From contig NZ_WBZC01000010.1 in the NCBI RefSeq assembly GCF_009017275.1, positions 1-64,000 on the forward strand: 64,000 bases of DNA, given 5' to 3'. The notes beneath the pieces were generated by a model, which was not told where the DNA came from, ran no database searches, and saw nothing but the letters and a program-made list of their open reading frames with translations. Shown here piece after piece: positions 17,412 through 27,753 of this stretch (the first letter of the stretch is position 1; every line of letters begins with the position of its first letter). The translations under genes and the position numbers were made by a program. Source of the DNA: Alkaliphilus pronyensis (GTDB lineage: Bacteria > Bacillota > Clostridia > Peptostreptococcales > Natronincolaceae).

Positions 17412-18410
17412 ATGGATACAATAATCACTATTATGCTGTTTTTACTAGGCCTAATAATAATTATTAAGGGTGGAGATTGGTTTGTGGAATCTGCTGTTTG
17501 GATAGCTAAGGTAACGGGAATACCTAGTGTATTAATTGGTGCTACAATAGTTAGTATAGCCACCACTTTACCAGAGCTGTTGGTGTCTACTATTGCCACC
17601 TATCAACAATTTTATGATGTTGCCTTAGGTAATGTTGTAGGATCAATGGCATGTAATATTGGACTAATATTAGGATTAACAGCAATACTATCACCCTTAA
17701 GGATTAATAGAAAAAATTTCACAATTAAAAGCGGCTTTATGCTGTTAACAGCTTTAATACTGTTTTATATTTCAATGGATACAATTATTACTTCACAAGA
17801 GGGTAACATTTTACTTGTATTGTTTGTAGTATATATTATAATAAATATACTAGAGTTTACTAAAGGAAAACAAAGCACCAATGAATACGAAAAGATTAAA
17901 TATGATAAAACCCATGCTGGAAAAAACACAATAAAATTTATAATGGGAGCAGTATTTATAATAATTGGTGCCAGATTGTTGGTTACTAACGGTGTGAAAA
18001 TAGCCAACATATTAGGAATACCCGAGCAAGTGGTAAGCTTAACACTAATTGCCTTAGGTACATCGATGCCAGAGCTTATAACTGCTATTGCATCAATTAT
18101 CAAAGGACACCACGGTATTTCTATAGGTAACATTATTGGGGCAAATATTTTAAATATGGTTATGGTTGTTGGAGCATCAACTAAAATTGCAGACAAAGGC
18201 TTAGTAATAAGCTATCAAAATGTTATGCTTGGTGCATCAATCCATAATATACCACAAACCTTATATTTAGACTTGCCTGTTGCTATATCTATGATGATTG
18301 TGCTATTATTAAGTGGATTAATATTTGGAAAAATCAGCAGATGGACTGGATTTGCAGTTTTAAGCATTTATTGTGTATACTTATTTGCCTTGTTTAGACT
18401 ATTTTTATAA
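17412..18410 (+). CDS. Ca2+/cation antiporter (CaCA family, YrbG-like)
   Basis: Integral membrane exchanger of 332 aa with about ten hydrophobic segments. The two inverted alpha-repeat signatures, SIATTLPELLVS in the first half and ALGTSMPELITAI in the second, contain the ion-binding Glu residues. It likely exports calcium in exchange for sodium or protons. It has its own ribosome binding site (AGGGGGTAA) and lies between the LCP gene and rsfS. Confidence 0.92.
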   Translation: MDTIITIMLFLLGLIIIIKGGDWFVESAVWIAKVTGIPSVLIGATIVSIATTLPELLVSTIATYQQFYDVALGNVVGSMACNIGLILGLTAILSPLRINRKNFTIKSGFMLLTALILFYISMDTIITSQEGNILLVLFVVYIIINILEFTKGKQSTNEYEKIKYDKTHAGKNTIKFIMGAVFIIIGARLLVTNGVKIANILGIPEQVVSLTLIALGTSMPELITAIASIIKGHHGISIGNIIGANILNMVMVVGASTKIADKGLVISYQNVMLGASIHNIPQTLYLDLPVAISMMIVLLLSGLIFGKISRWTGFAVLSIYCVYLFALFRLFL

Positions 18411-18425
18411 TTAAGGAGGAAGTAA

Positions 18426-18794
18426 ATGGATAATAAATTAATGGAGCTTGTGGAAAAAATAGTTCAAGTAATTGATGATAAACATGGTGAGGATATTTTA
18501 GCTTTAGATATATCAAAGGTTTCTTCCATTTGTGACTATTTCATTATTACTACAGGTGCATCCATTAGACAAGTAAAGTCAATTTGTGATGAAATTGAGG
18601 ATCAGTTAGCAAAAATAGATGTTATACCTAGACATAAAGAAGGCTATCATAATGGCAAATGGATTTTATTAGATTACGGAGATATTGTGATTCATATATT
18701 CCATGAAGAAGATAGAGGCTTCTATAGCCTAGAAAGAATTTGGAAAGATGCTGAAATAGTTAATATTGACAAAGCTGTGAAGGATAATATATAA
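18426..18794 (+). CDS. rsfS: Ribosome silencing factor RsfS
   Basis: Binds ribosomal protein L14 and blocks joining of the subunits when nutrients are scarce. 122 aa with SSICDYFIITTGAS and WILLDYGDIVIHIFHEE, which are the family signatures. AGGAGGAAGTA precedes the ATG. It lies in the nadD-yqeK-rsfS neighbourhood found in many Firmicutes, here separated by two extra genes. Confidence 0.95.
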   Translation: MDNKLMELVEKIVQVIDDKHGEDILALDISKVSSICDYFIITTGASIRQVKSICDEIEDQLAKIDVIPRHKEGYHNGKWILLDYGDIVIHIFHEEDRGFYSLERIWKDAEIVNIDKAVKDNI

Positions 18795-18814
18795 TCTAAA
18801 ATAACATATTTTTA

Positions 18815-19019
18815 AGATTTAAGTGTTAGGAGTAGTAGGCAATATCTGCATTTCAGAGAACTGGTGGTGGCTGCGAACCAGTAGTGCAAATTGTTGAACT
18901 TACCTGTTTGTAAACACTAATAGGATGGTCTCCTATATAAACCGTGAAGTGGACTTTCTGTCAATTAGGGTGGTACCGCGGGCTTTGCTCGTCCCTAAAA
19001 GGCAAGAAGTTTTTTTTTA
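18815..19019 (+). promoter_or_regulatory. T-box leader of leuS (leucine-responsive)
   Basis: The T-box sequence AGGGTGGTACCGCGGG is at 18967-18982, followed by a terminator region ending in a T-run at 19010-19018. Basal stem I is AGTGTT (18822-18827) with AACACT (18913-18918). The specifier loop reads GAACTTACC, giving the Leu codon CTT at 18899-18901 followed by A. Uncharged tRNA-Leu would pair here and favour antitermination. Folding was done by eye. Confidence 0.9.
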
Positions 19020-19116
19020 TTATCATAAAAACATGTTAAGGAACTAACTACTAGTGTATCTATATAACCATAATAAGTTTTACTTTAATTATATTTTATA
19101 ACAGGAGGAGATGAAA

Positions 19117-21576
19117 ATGGCAAATTATCCTTTTAAAGAAGTTGAAACTAAATGGCAGAAATATTGGGCAGATAACGATGCATACAAAGTATCGGAAAGT
19201 AATAAGCCTAAATATTATATGTTAGAAATGTTCCCATATCCATCAGGTAAAATTCATATGGGTCATGTAAGAAACTACTCAATTGGTGATGTTGTAGCCC
19301 GATTCAAAAAAATGCAGGGCTTTAATGTGCTACATCCAATGGGGTGGGATGCTTTTGGATTACCTGCTGAAAATGCTGCAATAAAGCATGGTATACACCC
19401 AGATATTTGGACTAAAAAGAATATAGAAGAAATGAAGCAGCAGTTAAATACATTAGGTCTTAGCTATGACTGGGAGCGTGAGGTTTCTACCTGTAGTGAA
19501 GATTATTATAAATGGACCCAATGGCTATTTATAGAGTTCTACAAAAAAGGATTAGCCTACAAAAAAGAATCAAGGGTAAACTGGTGTACTTCATGTGAAA
19601 CTGTTCTTGCCAATGAACAGGTTATAGGAGGTTTATGTGAAAGATGCGACAGCAAGGTTATTAAAAAGATGCTAAATCAATGGTTCTTTAAAATAACTGA
19701 TTATGCAGAGGAGCTTCTAAAGGATATTGAGGATCTGGATGGTTGGCCAGAAAAGGTAAAAATAATGCAAAGCAACTGGATCGGAAAAAGTACAGGTGCA
19801 GAGATAGATTTTCCTATTGACAATAGTGATAAGGTGCTAAAGGTTTTCACGACAAGACCCGACACAATATTTGGTGCTACCTATATGGTTTTAGCCCCTG
19901 AACATCCCTATGTTGAAGAAATGGTTAAGGGAACAGAATATGAGGAGAGGGTAAATGAGATAATTGCAAAGCTTCAACACATGTCAGATATTGAGAGAAC
20001 ATCAACTGATATGGAAAAAGAAGGGGCTTTTATTGGGCAATATTGTATTAATCCTATTTCTGGCAAAAAAATTCCAATCTATATAGCTAACTATGTTTTA
20101 ATTGATTATGGTACTGGAGCAATTATGGCTGTTCCAGGTCATGATCAAAGAGATCTTGAGTTTGCAAGAAAGTACAATATCGAAGTAATTCCTGTTATCA
20201 AACCAGAAGCAGAAGAAGAGTTTGAAATTAAAAATGAAGCCTTTGCTAAGGATGGAATAATGATTAATTCAGGTAAGTTTAATGGCTTAAAAAATGATGC
20301 TGCCTATGGGGAAATATGTAAGCTTTTAGAAGAAAAGCAGGTAGGTAAAAAAACCACCAGCTATCGTTTAAGGGATTGGCTCTTATCAAGACAAAGGTAT
20401 TGGGGTACACCTATTCCAATAATCTATTGTGACGATTGTGGTTCAGTACCAGTTGATGAAAAGGATTTACCAGTTACATTACCAACAGACATTAAATTTA
20501 CAGGCACAGGCTTGTCACCTTTAACCACCAGTGAGTCCTTTCTACATGCTAAATGTCCCAAATGTGGTAAAGAAGGCAGAAGAGAAACAGACACTATGGA
20601 TACATTTGTTGATTCATCCTGGTATTTTCTAAGATATACTGATTCAAAGAATAGTAACAAGCCCTTTGATAAAGCTAATGCAGACTATTGGATGAAGGTG
20701 GATCAGTATATTGGCGGTGTAGAGCATGCTATATTACACCTTTTATATGCTAGGTTCTTTACAAAAGTAATTAATGACTTAGGCTTAACAACTGTTAATG
20801 AGCCATTTGAAAATCTTTTAACTCAAGGTATGCTTCTTAAGGATGGGGCTAAGATGTCAAAATCGAAGGGTAATGTTGTCAGCCCTGAAGAGATAATTGA
20901 AAAATATGGTGCCGATACTGCAAGGTTATTTGTACTGTTTGCTGCTCCTCCAGAAAGGGACTTAGAGTGGAGTGACCAAGGTGTTGAAGGGTGTTTCCGT
21001 TTCCTTAATAGGGTATGGAGAATTGTAATCGAGGCAAAAGAGAATAATCTTTACAATAAAAAGGCCTCTGTAGAATCTAAAAATCATAAGGATTTAAAAT
21101 ATAACATCCATTATACTATTAAAAGAGTAACAGAAGATATTGAAGAAAGATTTAACTTTAATACAGCAATTAGTGCTATAATGGAATTAGTTAATGAGCT
21201 ATATAAGTATAAAGAAAATGATGAAATAGACGGAGAACTCCTAAGGGAGGGAATAAATACAGTAATAGTTTTATTAGCTCCTTTTGCACCCCACATCGTT
21301 GAAGAATTATGGAGCTATAGTTTAGAAGGTGGCAGTGTACACCAAGTAAGCTGGCCAAAGTACCAAAAGCAAGCCATTGTCAAAGATGAGGCTGAGGTGG
21401 TAATTCAAGTAAATGGCAAGCTAAAGGATAAAATTATAATTCCAACAGGAATATCAAAAGAAGAACTAGAAGCTATTGCCTTAAGCAGTGATAAAATTAA
21501 GGGCTTTATTGAAGGTAAGAAAATAATTAAAGTTATTACTGTTCCAAATAAGCTGGTAAATATTGTTGTAAAGTAA
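19117..21576 (+). CDS. leuS: Leucyl-tRNA synthetase
   Basis: Class Ia synthetase, 819 aa. HIGH-type motif [15 protein letters not shown] near residue 40, zinc-type cysteines around [13 protein letters not shown] and CERC, an inserted editing domain (about 220-415, with the TxRPDTIFG motif), and KMSKSKGNV near residue 585. Two in-frame ATGs are available (19111 and 19117); 19117 has proper 8-base spacing to AGGAGG. Controlled by the T-box leader directly upstream. Confidence 0.96.
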   Translation: MANYPFKEVETKWQKYWADNDAYKVSESNKPKYYMLEMFPYPSGKIHMGHVRNYSIGDVVARFKKMQGFNVLHPMGWDAFGLPAENAAIKHGIHPDIWTKKNIEEMKQQLNTLGLSYDWEREVSTCSEDYYKWTQWLFIEFYKKGLAYKKESRVNWCTSCETVLANEQVIGGLCERCDSKVIKKMLNQWFFKITDYAEELLKDIEDLDGWPEKVKIMQSNWIGKSTGAEIDFPIDNSDKVLKVFTTRPDTIFGATYMVLAPEHPYVEEMVKGTEYEERVNEIIAKLQHMSDIERTSTDMEKEGAFIGQYCINPISGKKIPIYIANYVLIDYGTGAIMAVPGHDQRDLEFARKYNIEVIPVIKPEAEEEFEIKNEAFAKDGIMINSGKFNGLKNDAAYGEICKLLEEKQVGKKTTSYRLRDWLLSRQRYWGTPIPIIYCDDCGSVPVDEKDLPVTLPTDIKFTGTGLSPLTTSESFLHAKCPKCGKEGRRETDTMDTFVDSSWYFLRYTDSKNSNKPFDKANADYWMKVDQYIGGVEHAILHLLYARFFTKVINDLGLTTVNEPFENLLTQGMLLKDGAKMSKSKGNVVSPEEIIEKYGADTARLFVLFAAPPERDLEWSDQGVEGCFRFLNRVWRIVIEAKENNLYNKKASVESKNHKDLKYNIHYTIKRVTEDIEERFNFNTAISAIMELVNELYKYKENDEIDGELLREGINTVIVLLAPFAPHIVEELWSYSLEGGSVHQVSWPKYQKQAIVKDEAEVVIQVNGKLKDKIIIPTGISKEELEAIALSSDKIKGFIEGKKIIKVITVPNKLVNIVVK

Positions 21577-21588
21577 CGGAGGGATAAT

Positions 21589-22236
21589 ATGACAAAGAGT
21601 ACACATCCAATACTAACCAGTATGATTCCATTGGTAGAAGGACTTGCTAAAACATTTGGCAAAAATTGTGAAGTTGTTTTAAATGAAATAAGTAACCACA
21701 AGAGGTCTATTATTGCTATTTCTAATGGTCATGTTACTGGCAGGTCCGTTGGTAGTCCTATGCTGGAGGCTGGAGTAAAAGCAATTCGGAAGGGTAATGA
21801 TGCAGATAATATTCTAAATTACAGCAATAAGAGCTCCGATGGTAAGGTACTTAAATCAACCACTATGTTTGTTAGGGACGAGAAGAATGAAATTATTGGA
21901 TGTTTATGTATTAATATTGATATATCAGAGTTTGTAGTAGCCCATAAAGCCCTTGAGGAGCTAATTAAAACAGATGTTAAGGGTGATGTTAACATGGGTG
22001 ACTTTGCCAGCAACAATGTTAATGATGTCCTAATGAATATTGTAGCAGACACACTAGATGCTAACGGCAAGCCAGTAGCATACATGAATAAGGAAGAAAA
22101 GGTAACCATAGTAAAAAAGCTAGATGATCAGGGTGCATTTTTAATAAAAGGTGCCATTGATTATGTGGCAAGAATACTATGTGTATCCAGATATACCATC
22201 TATAATTATTTAGATGAGATTAGAGTCAATGGCTAA
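21589..22236 (+). CDS. YheO-type PAS/HTH transcriptional regulator
   Basis: 215 aa. The N-terminal half matches YheO-like PAS domains ([17 protein letters not shown] and [10 protein letters not shown]), a likely small-ligand sensor. The C-terminal part ends in a helix-turn-helix with [22 protein letters not shown]. It precedes ridA and sdaAB-sdaAA, so it may regulate serine or aminoacrylate metabolism, which is inference from position. Relatives include DauR, controlling D-amino acid use. Confidence 0.85.
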   Translation: MTKSTHPILTSMIPLVEGLAKTFGKNCEVVLNEISNHKRSIIAISNGHVTGRSVGSPMLEAGVKAIRKGNDADNILNYSNKSSDGKVLKSTTMFVRDEKNEIIGCLCINIDISEFVVAHKALEELIKTDVKGDVNMGDFASNNVNDVLMNIVADTLDANGKPVAYMNKEEKVTIVKKLDDQGAFLIKGAIDYVARILCVSRYTIYNYLDEIRVNG

Positions 22237-22249
22237 AGGAGGAAATAAA

Positions 22250-22630
22250 ATGAATAAGACTATTAATACTCAAAAGGCACCTGCAGCTATAGGTCCCTAT
22301 TCACAAGGAATTGAGTCGGGAAATATGTTATTTGTATCTGGACAGATTCCCTTTGTTGCAGAAACAATGGAATTGGTTTCAGAGGACGTTAAGGAACAAA
22401 CTAAGCAATCACTAGAAAATCTTAAAGTAATATTGGAGGAGGCAGGATATTCTTTGAAGGATGTAGTTAAAACTACAGTTTTTATAAAGGATATGAATGA
22501 ATTCTCTTTAATCAATGAGGTATATGCAACATATTTTCAGGATAATAAGCCAGCAAGAGCTTGTGTAGAGGTTGCCAGATTACCAAAGGATGTAAAGGTT
22601 GAAATTGATGCTATAGCTATTAAAAAGTAA
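22250..22630 (+). CDS. ridA: RidA family enamine/imine deaminase
   Basis: Hydrolyses reactive 2-aminoacrylate and related imines to ketoacids. 126 aa with [17 protein letters not shown] and [13 protein letters not shown], the last holding the catalytic Arg. The frame is open to 22214, but ATG 22250 after AAAGGAGGAAAT is clearly the start. It sits just before the serine dehydratase genes whose reaction releases 2-aminoacrylate. Confidence 0.95.
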   Translation: MNKTINTQKAPAAIGPYSQGIESGNMLFVSGQIPFVAETMELVSEDVKEQTKQSLENLKVILEEAGYSLKDVVKTTVFIKDMNEFSLINEVYATYFQDNKPARACVEVARLPKDVKVEIDAIAIKK

Positions 22631-22648
22631 ATAACCTGCATTGTTTTA

Positions 22649-22688
22649 AAAGGGAGCTTCGATTTTCTATCGAATATCTCCCTTTTTT
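22649..22688 (+). terminator. Intrinsic terminator after ridA
   Basis: Stem of AAGGGAG...ATCTCCCTT with an inner TTCGAT/ATCGAA helix, followed by a run of seven T residues ending near 22689. Confidence 0.85.
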
Positions 22689-22821
22689 TATTATGATAAA
22701 GAAGTTAGCATAGAATATTAATAGTATAGACTAGTAAAAACCTATATTAATGCTACTATTAGATAATGGAAAGAAATAATATCATAATGTATTAGTATTT
22801 GTATAGGAAAGGAAGTTATTT

Positions 22822-23490
22822 ATGAAGGACTATAGTATATTTGATGTAGTTGGACCCAATATGATTGGACCCTCTAGCTCCCATACAGCTGGTGCCTGCA
22901 AAATTGGGAAGATTGCATATAAGCTAGCAAGAGGTGATATAAAAAGTGTAACATTTATGCTACACGGATCCTTTGCTAAAACCTATCGTGGACATGGAAC
23001 AGATAAAGCATTGGTGGGGGGAATTCTAGGATTCGATGCAGATGACGAAAGAATTAAACACTCATTTATAATTGCAGAGGAGAAGGGAATTAAAGCTGAA
23101 TTTCATGAAGTTGACTTAGGAGAAGTACATCCTAATACAGTAAAAATAATAATAACAAAAAATGATCAATCAAAAACTGAAATTACAGGCTCATCAATAG
23201 GTGGCGGTAATATTAAAATTATAGAAATAGACGGTGTACAATTAGAATTTACAGGTGAGTATCCTACACTTCTTGTTCCCCATAAAGACATGCCAGGAGC
23301 CATTGCAAAAACCACTGCAATTCTATCTCAGCATAAAATAAATATTGCCTTTATGAGGGTCTATAGACATGACAAAGGTAATAATGCCTTTATGATAATT
23401 GAAACAGATAATCCCATATATACTGAGGTTATTAATGATATAAAGGCAGTTGAAAATGTTATAAATGTATATTTAGTTACAATTATATAG
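22822..23490 (+). CDS. sdaAB: L-serine dehydratase, beta subunit
   Basis: Partner of the iron-sulfur alpha subunit; together they convert L-serine to pyruvate and ammonia. GPSSSHTAGACKIG at the N-terminus is the conserved serine dehydratase beta segment. A C-terminal ACT domain (from about residue 148, PGAIAKTTAILSQHKINI) may sense amino acids. 222 aa. AGGAAAGGAAG precedes the ATG; sdaAA follows after 14 bases. Confidence 0.95.
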   Translation: MKDYSIFDVVGPNMIGPSSSHTAGACKIGKIAYKLARGDIKSVTFMLHGSFAKTYRGHGTDKALVGGILGFDADDERIKHSFIIAEEKGIKAEFHEVDLGEVHPNTVKIIITKNDQSKTEITGSSIGGGNIKIIEIDGVQLEFTGEYPTLLVPHKDMPGAIAKTTAILSQHKINIAFMRVYRHDKGNNAFMIIETDNPIYTEVINDIKAVENVINVYLVTII

Positions 23491-23504
23491 GATGGTGAGA
23501 ATTA

Positions 23505-24380
23505 ATGAATTTTACAAAGGGTTCTGAACTCATTAATATATGCAAGGAAAAAAATTTAAAGATCTCTGAGGTAATGCTAGCAAGGGAAGTAAATCTATCA
23601 AATTCAACAGAGGAGGAAATCCTCAATAAAATTTCTATAAGCCTTGAAATAATGAAAAGCTCCATAGAAAAAGGCTTAACAGAAGATGTTAGATCCATAA
23701 GTGGTTTAACAGGCGGTGATGCTAAGAAAATAAAGGCTAGAAGAGAAAAAGAGAAGCCTGTATGTGGTTTTTTAATGAGTAAGGCTATCAGCTATTCAAT
23801 GGCTGTTTTAGAAGTAAATGCAGCAATGGGTAAAATTGTAGCTGCACCAACGGCGGGTTCAAGTGGAATATTACCTGCAGCACTATTTGTTTTGGCAGAA
23901 GAGTATTCATTAACAGATAATCAACTAATTGATGGTATACTTACCGCCAGTGGTATAGGTATGATTATTTCAAGGAATGCTACAGTAGCAGGGGCTGAAG
24001 GAGGCTGTCAAGCAGAAACAGGATCGGCTGCAGCAATGGCTGCTGCTGCCATAGTAGAATTAATGGGTGGTAGCCCTCAAGCAGCATTACATGCAGCTTC
24101 TATTTCTATGAAGAATGTATTGGGCTTAGTATGTGATCCAATTGCAGGTTTAGTTGAAGCACCCTGTGAAAAAAGAAATGCAATTGGAGTTTCAAACGCA
24201 TTAATATCAGCTGAAATGGCTTTGGCAGGGGTAGAGAGCATAATACCATTTGATGAGGTTGTTGATGCTATGCTGAAGGTTGGACGTTCACTACCCTTCC
24301 AGTTAAGAGAAAGTGCATTAGGGGGATTAGCAGCAACACCAACTGGAATAAGGATTTCAAAAGAGATTTTAGGTAAGTAA
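23505..24380 (+). CDS. sdaAA: L-serine dehydratase, alpha subunit (iron-sulfur)
   Basis: Catalytic subunit with an oxygen-labile [4Fe-4S] cluster, 291 aa. Cluster cysteines lie in EGGCQAETGSA, VCDPIAG and APCEKRNA. PTAGSSGILPAAL is also conserved. An iron-sulfur serine dehydratase fits an anaerobe. Released 2-aminoacrylate can be handled by the nearby RidA. A bidirectional hairpin separates it from the convergent dacF. Confidence 0.95.
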   Translation: MNFTKGSELINICKEKNLKISEVMLAREVNLSNSTEEEILNKISISLEIMKSSIEKGLTEDVRSISGLTGGDAKKIKARREKEKPVCGFLMSKAISYSMAVLEVNAAMGKIVAAPTAGSSGILPAALFVLAEEYSLTDNQLIDGILTASGIGMIISRNATVAGAEGGCQAETGSAAAMAAAAIVELMGGSPQAALHAASISMKNVLGLVCDPIAGLVEAPCEKRNAIGVSNALISAEMALAGVESIIPFDEVVDAMLKVGRSLPFQLRESALGGLAATPTGIRISKEILGK

Positions 24381-24401
24381 TATAATAGTTTATTAAAATA
24401 C

Positions 24402-24431
24402 AAAAAGATAGGATAAATACCTATCTTTTTT
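24402..24431. terminator. Bidirectional terminator between sdaAA and dacF
   Basis: Perfect 11-bp stem AAAAAGATAGG (24402-24412 with 24420-24430) with a 7-nt loop, T-rich on both sides. It overlaps the dacF stop codon. Confidence 0.85.
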
Positions 24432-25752
24432 TCATTATATTTTTACTAAAATTATAGGAATGACCACCAGAATAATAAAGGGCTCTTCTTTTTCTCTTTT
24501 TAAATCTAAGAAATGCAATTAATATTTGCCATAAAATAATAAAGCTTATAACTCCCAATATAGAGTATAATAGTTTTTTATTTCCCAAGAAAGTAGGCTT
24601 TACTTCAATAGCTTCCTTACTTACTAGATTAACCTCACCTATAGTATTATCATCAATTGAAAAAACTAATTTACCTAAAATTGCTCCCGCCTCTAAAGGG
24701 GCCTCTATGTTTTCCTTTAATAGTTCAACCCTTCTAGTAACTTGGCTGATGTCTAAATTAGAGGGTATGACAGCTGAAAGGCTATTGTCTGTGTATAGGG
24801 GTATTTTATCAACCTTCCCCTTAGAAACTGGTATTTCTGTTTCTAAATAGTTATCTTCTACTAATTCAGTCAGTGTAAATTTATCAAAGCCATAATCAAG
24901 TAAAGTGCGGGTATCTGAATAAATGTTTACTCCTTCAGCCCCCAAAACTACAGCAATTAATCTGTGATTATTTTTAATGGCAGTTGATATAAGTGTCTGT
25001 TGAGAAGCAGAGGTCCAGCCTGTTTTAATACCGTCTACTATATCATATTTTATATCTATATAGGTTCCATTATATAATATTTGGTTGCCTATACCAGTAC
25101 CCCATAAAAAGCGATTGTTATTTCGAAAATATCTTTTTTCTGGCGTTTGCTCAGTTTCATCATAAACCAAGCTTGTTGTTTTAAATATTTCTCTTAAAAC
25201 CTCATAGCCCATAGCCTGCTTTCCTATTAAGGCTAAATCATAGGCTGTGGATACATGCTTTGGATCAGGTAGCCCATGGGGATTAGTAAAATGAGTGTTT
25301 TTAGCACCCAGCTCCCTTGCTCTTTCATTCATTAGCTTTGCAAATTCCTCTACAGAGCCTGATATATGATTTGCAAATAATTCAGCTACATCATTGGCAG
25401 ATCTAACCAACAGGGCTTGCAGTAGCTCTTTTACAGTAAAGGACTCACCCTTCAAAAGATACATACTAGAACCAGTTACAAACAAATCATAGTCTAAGGT
25501 TATAGTTTCATCTAAATCAAGATTTTCAACTACTAAAATGGCAGTAAGTACTTTTGCTGTGCTGGCAGGGTAAGCTTCTTCATAGCCATTATTTTGATAT
25601 ATAATTTCACCAGTTTCATAATCCATTAAAATAGCATGGGGAGCTGTTATTGAGGGTGGTGTTGAGGCAAATATAGAGCTTGTAAAGAAAAGAAAAAATA
25701 TCAAAGGTAAGATTAAAAACCTACGCTTTCTACTTAATGTTTTTTGCATCAT
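24421..25752 (-). CDS. D-alanyl-D-alanine carboxypeptidase (DacF-like PBP)
   Basis: Low-molecular-weight penicillin-binding protein that trims the peptidoglycan peptide. A signal peptide is at residues 1-30; the active-site motifs are STAK (SxxK, near residue 60), SAND (SxN, near 118) and KTG in DGIKTGW (near 240). A PBP5-type C-terminal domain and a C-terminal membrane helix followed by basic residues anchor it. 443 aa. AAGGAG precedes the start on the minus strand. It is the only gene of its strand in this region. Confidence 0.92.
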   Translation of the reverse strand: MMQKTLSRKRRFLILPLIFFLFFTSSIFASTPPSITAPHAILMDYETGEIIYQNNGYEEAYPASTAKVLTAILVVENLDLDETITLDYDLFVTGSSMYLLKGESFTVKELLQALLVRSANDVAELFANHISGSVEEFAKLMNERARELGAKNTHFTNPHGLPDPKHVSTAYDLALIGKQAMGYEVLREIFKTTSLVYDETEQTPEKRYFRNNNRFLWGTGIGNQILYNGTYIDIKYDIVDGIKTGWTSASQQTLISTAIKNNHRLIAVVLGAEGVNIYSDTRTLLDYGFDKFTLTELVEDNYLETEIPVSKGKVDKIPLYTDNSLSAVIPSNLDISQVTRRVELLKENIEAPLEAGAILGKLVFSIDDNTIGEVNLVSKEAIEVKPTFLGNKKLLYSILGVISFIILWQILIAFLRFKKRKRRALYYSGGHSYNFSKNIMKKR

Positions 25753-25898
25753 TTTTTATACTCCTTATCTCTGTTCTTATTATTAGTTAAGTATACTATA
25801 ATAGTATATCAAAAAATGATTTATACTTTAAGAATAAATTAAAGGGAAAAGCAGGAAATTAATAATAATGAGGAGAAAATAATTATAGGGGTGATGTT

Positions 25899-26516
25899 GT
25901 GATTCTTAGAATAAAGCAAAAGAGGCTATTAATTGTAATACTTAGTATCTTAATTCTTTCCCTTATATTTGTTAATGTTATAGGAAAGAAGAGGGTAAAA
26001 TATGTTGTAAGTCCTAAAAGTGAGTCGGAAAGCATAGAGGAAAATCAACAAAATACTCAACTGAATAATAATGGAATGATTAAAATTTTAGTTCATGTAG
26101 ATGGAGCTGTTGAAAAGCCGGGTGTATATGAATTTACTGGGGTAGCAAGAGTAATTGATGCTATAAACAAAGCAGGAGGATTAAAGGAGGAAGCTGATAC
26201 ATCTAAGATTAATTTAGCTTTAAAAATAAAGGATGAAGATTTTATTTATGTACCTAAATTAGGAGAAGAGGTTGCAATCAGCAACAATAATCAATCCTTA
26301 GTATCTAATAAGTTAAATAATTATGATAAAATAAATATAAATACTGCTAATCTTAGTGAGCTGGCTAGCCTAAATGGAATAGGTGAGGCACTAGCCCAGA
26401 GGATTATTGATTATAGAAATATACATGGTCCCTTTAGCAATATTGATGATATTAAGAGGGTTAAAGGTATAGGAGACAAGAAATTTGAAGCAATAAAGAA
26501 TGACATTATATTTTAA
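25899..26516 (+). CDS. comEA: ComEA-like DNA-binding protein (SLBB + helix-hairpin-helix)
   Basis: Membrane-anchored DNA receptor of the competence uptake system. An N-terminal helix (about 10-28) is followed by an SLBB domain (VDGAVEKPGVYEF, about 68-125) and a C-terminal pair of helix-hairpin-helix motifs (ININTANLSELASLNGIG and IKRVKGIGDKKFEAI). Starts with GTG at 25899 after AGGGGTGATG. 205 aa. No other competence gene is nearby. Confidence 0.9.
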   Translation: MILRIKQKRLLIVILSILILSLIFVNVIGKKRVKYVVSPKSESESIEENQQNTQLNNNGMIKILVHVDGAVEKPGVYEFTGVARVIDAINKAGGLKEEADTSKINLALKIKDEDFIYVPKLGEEVAISNNNQSLVSNKLNNYDKININTANLSELASLNGIGEALAQRIIDYRNIHGPFSNIDDIKRVKGIGDKKFEAIKNDIIF

Positions 26517-26561
26517 TTAACAGAAAGCATTTACCCATAGTATTCAACATTGGTTTTGTTG

Positions 26562-26567
26562 TATAAT
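26562..26567 (+). promoter_or_regulatory. Possible -10 box upstream of selD
   Basis: TATAAT at 26562-26567, 52 bases before the selD start. No good -35 box was found at the usual spacing, so this is tentative. Confidence 0.35.
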
Positions 26568-26619
26568 ATGAGTACACTATGTTATTAAGCAGCATAAATC
26601 AGTGGAGGGAGGTATACCT

Positions 26620-27657
26620 TTGGATAAAACTAGATTAACACAAATGACTAAAAGTGCAGGATGAGCAGCCAAAATAGGACCAGATGTCCTGGCACAGGTA
26701 CTGTGTCATTTACCCAAGGAAGAAAATAAAAACCTATTAATTGGCTTAGATACAGCAGATGATGCAGCAGTATATAAGCTGAACGATGAAGTTGCATTAA
26801 TACAAACCTTAGACTTCTTTACACCTGTTGTTGATGATCCTTATGTATATGGACAAATTGCTGCTGCCAATGCCCTTAGTGATGTATATGCTATGGGGGG
26901 AGAGCCATTAACAGCTATGAATATTGTATGTTTTCCCAGCTGTTTATCAATAGAAACAATGCAGGCAATACTAAAGGGTGGAGCAGACAAGGTTAAGGAG
27001 GCAGGGGCTATTTTAGCAGGAGGTCATTCTGTTGAAGACAATGAGCCTAAATATGGTTTATCGGTTACTGGAGTAGTACATCCAAATAATGTCCTAGCAA
27101 ATGGTAGTGCTAAGGTAGGTGACCTTTTGATATTAACAAAGCCAATTGGGTTAGGAATTTTAAACACAGCTATAAAGGCAGATTTAACTACCAAGCTTCA
27201 ATATGAAGAGGCAGTAAAAACCATGATAACCTTAAATAAATATGCAAAGAAGGCCATAGAGGGACTAAGAGTATCGGCATGTACAGATATAACTGGCTTT
27301 GGTTTTTTAGGACATGCCTATGAAATGGCAAAGGCTAGTAATGTATCAATTGAAATAGACAGCAGTAGAATTCCGATATTAGAAGGTGCTATTGAATTTG
27401 CTAGTATGGGAATCATTCCAGCTGGAATGTATGGTAATAGAAAATACTTAGAAGGAAAAATAAGTTATCGTAATAAGATAGAGGCAGTAATAGACGACAT
27501 CATGTTTGATCCACAAACCTCTGGTGGATTGTTGTTGGCAGTCGACCCACAAGATGTAGATAATGCATTAAAGGGCTTAGCAAACTACAGCTTAAATCCC
27601 TATGCAGTTGTTGGAGAAATAATAGAAAAGGATAAATATTCAATCTATATTAAATAA
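26620..27657 (+). CDS. selD: Selenide, water dikinase with in-frame UGA (selenocysteine)
   Basis: Makes selenophosphate from selenide and ATP, the selenium donor for tRNA-Sec. The frame runs from TTG 26620 (GGAGGGAGGT upstream) through an in-frame TGA at 26662-26664 to the stop at 27657, 345 aa. The TGA falls at codon 15 in SAG-U-AAKIGP, exactly where the family has its catalytic Cys or Sec; Lys18 matches the essential Lys. The stretch between TGA and the first downstream ATG encodes conserved SelD sequence ([29 protein letters not shown]), so a model starting at 26893 would lose 91 residues and the active site. Confidence 0.94.
26662..26707 (+). promoter_or_regulatory. Candidate bacterial SECIS element in selD
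   Basis: Downstream of the TGA a hairpin GGCACA-GGTAC-TGTGTC (26691-26707) presents GGT at 26697-26699 in its apical loop, 33 bases after the TGA. Bacterial SECIS hairpins lie just after the UGA and expose a GGU recognised by SelB. Structure judged by eye. Confidence 0.6.
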
Positions 27658-27720
27658 AGAAAAAACTCCACATTTTAAGCTGCCCAGTTTAAAGGTAATT
27701 TTAGATTATTTTAATTGATA

Positions 27721-27747
27721 AAAGCAGGTGACTAAGTCACCTGCTTT
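27721..27747. terminator. Bidirectional terminator between selD and the symporter
   Basis: Perfect 12-bp stem AAAGCAGGTGAC (27721-27732 with 27736-27747) and a TAA loop, between two convergent genes. The T-run is short on both sides. Confidence 0.7.
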
Positions 27748-27753
27748 AAAGTT

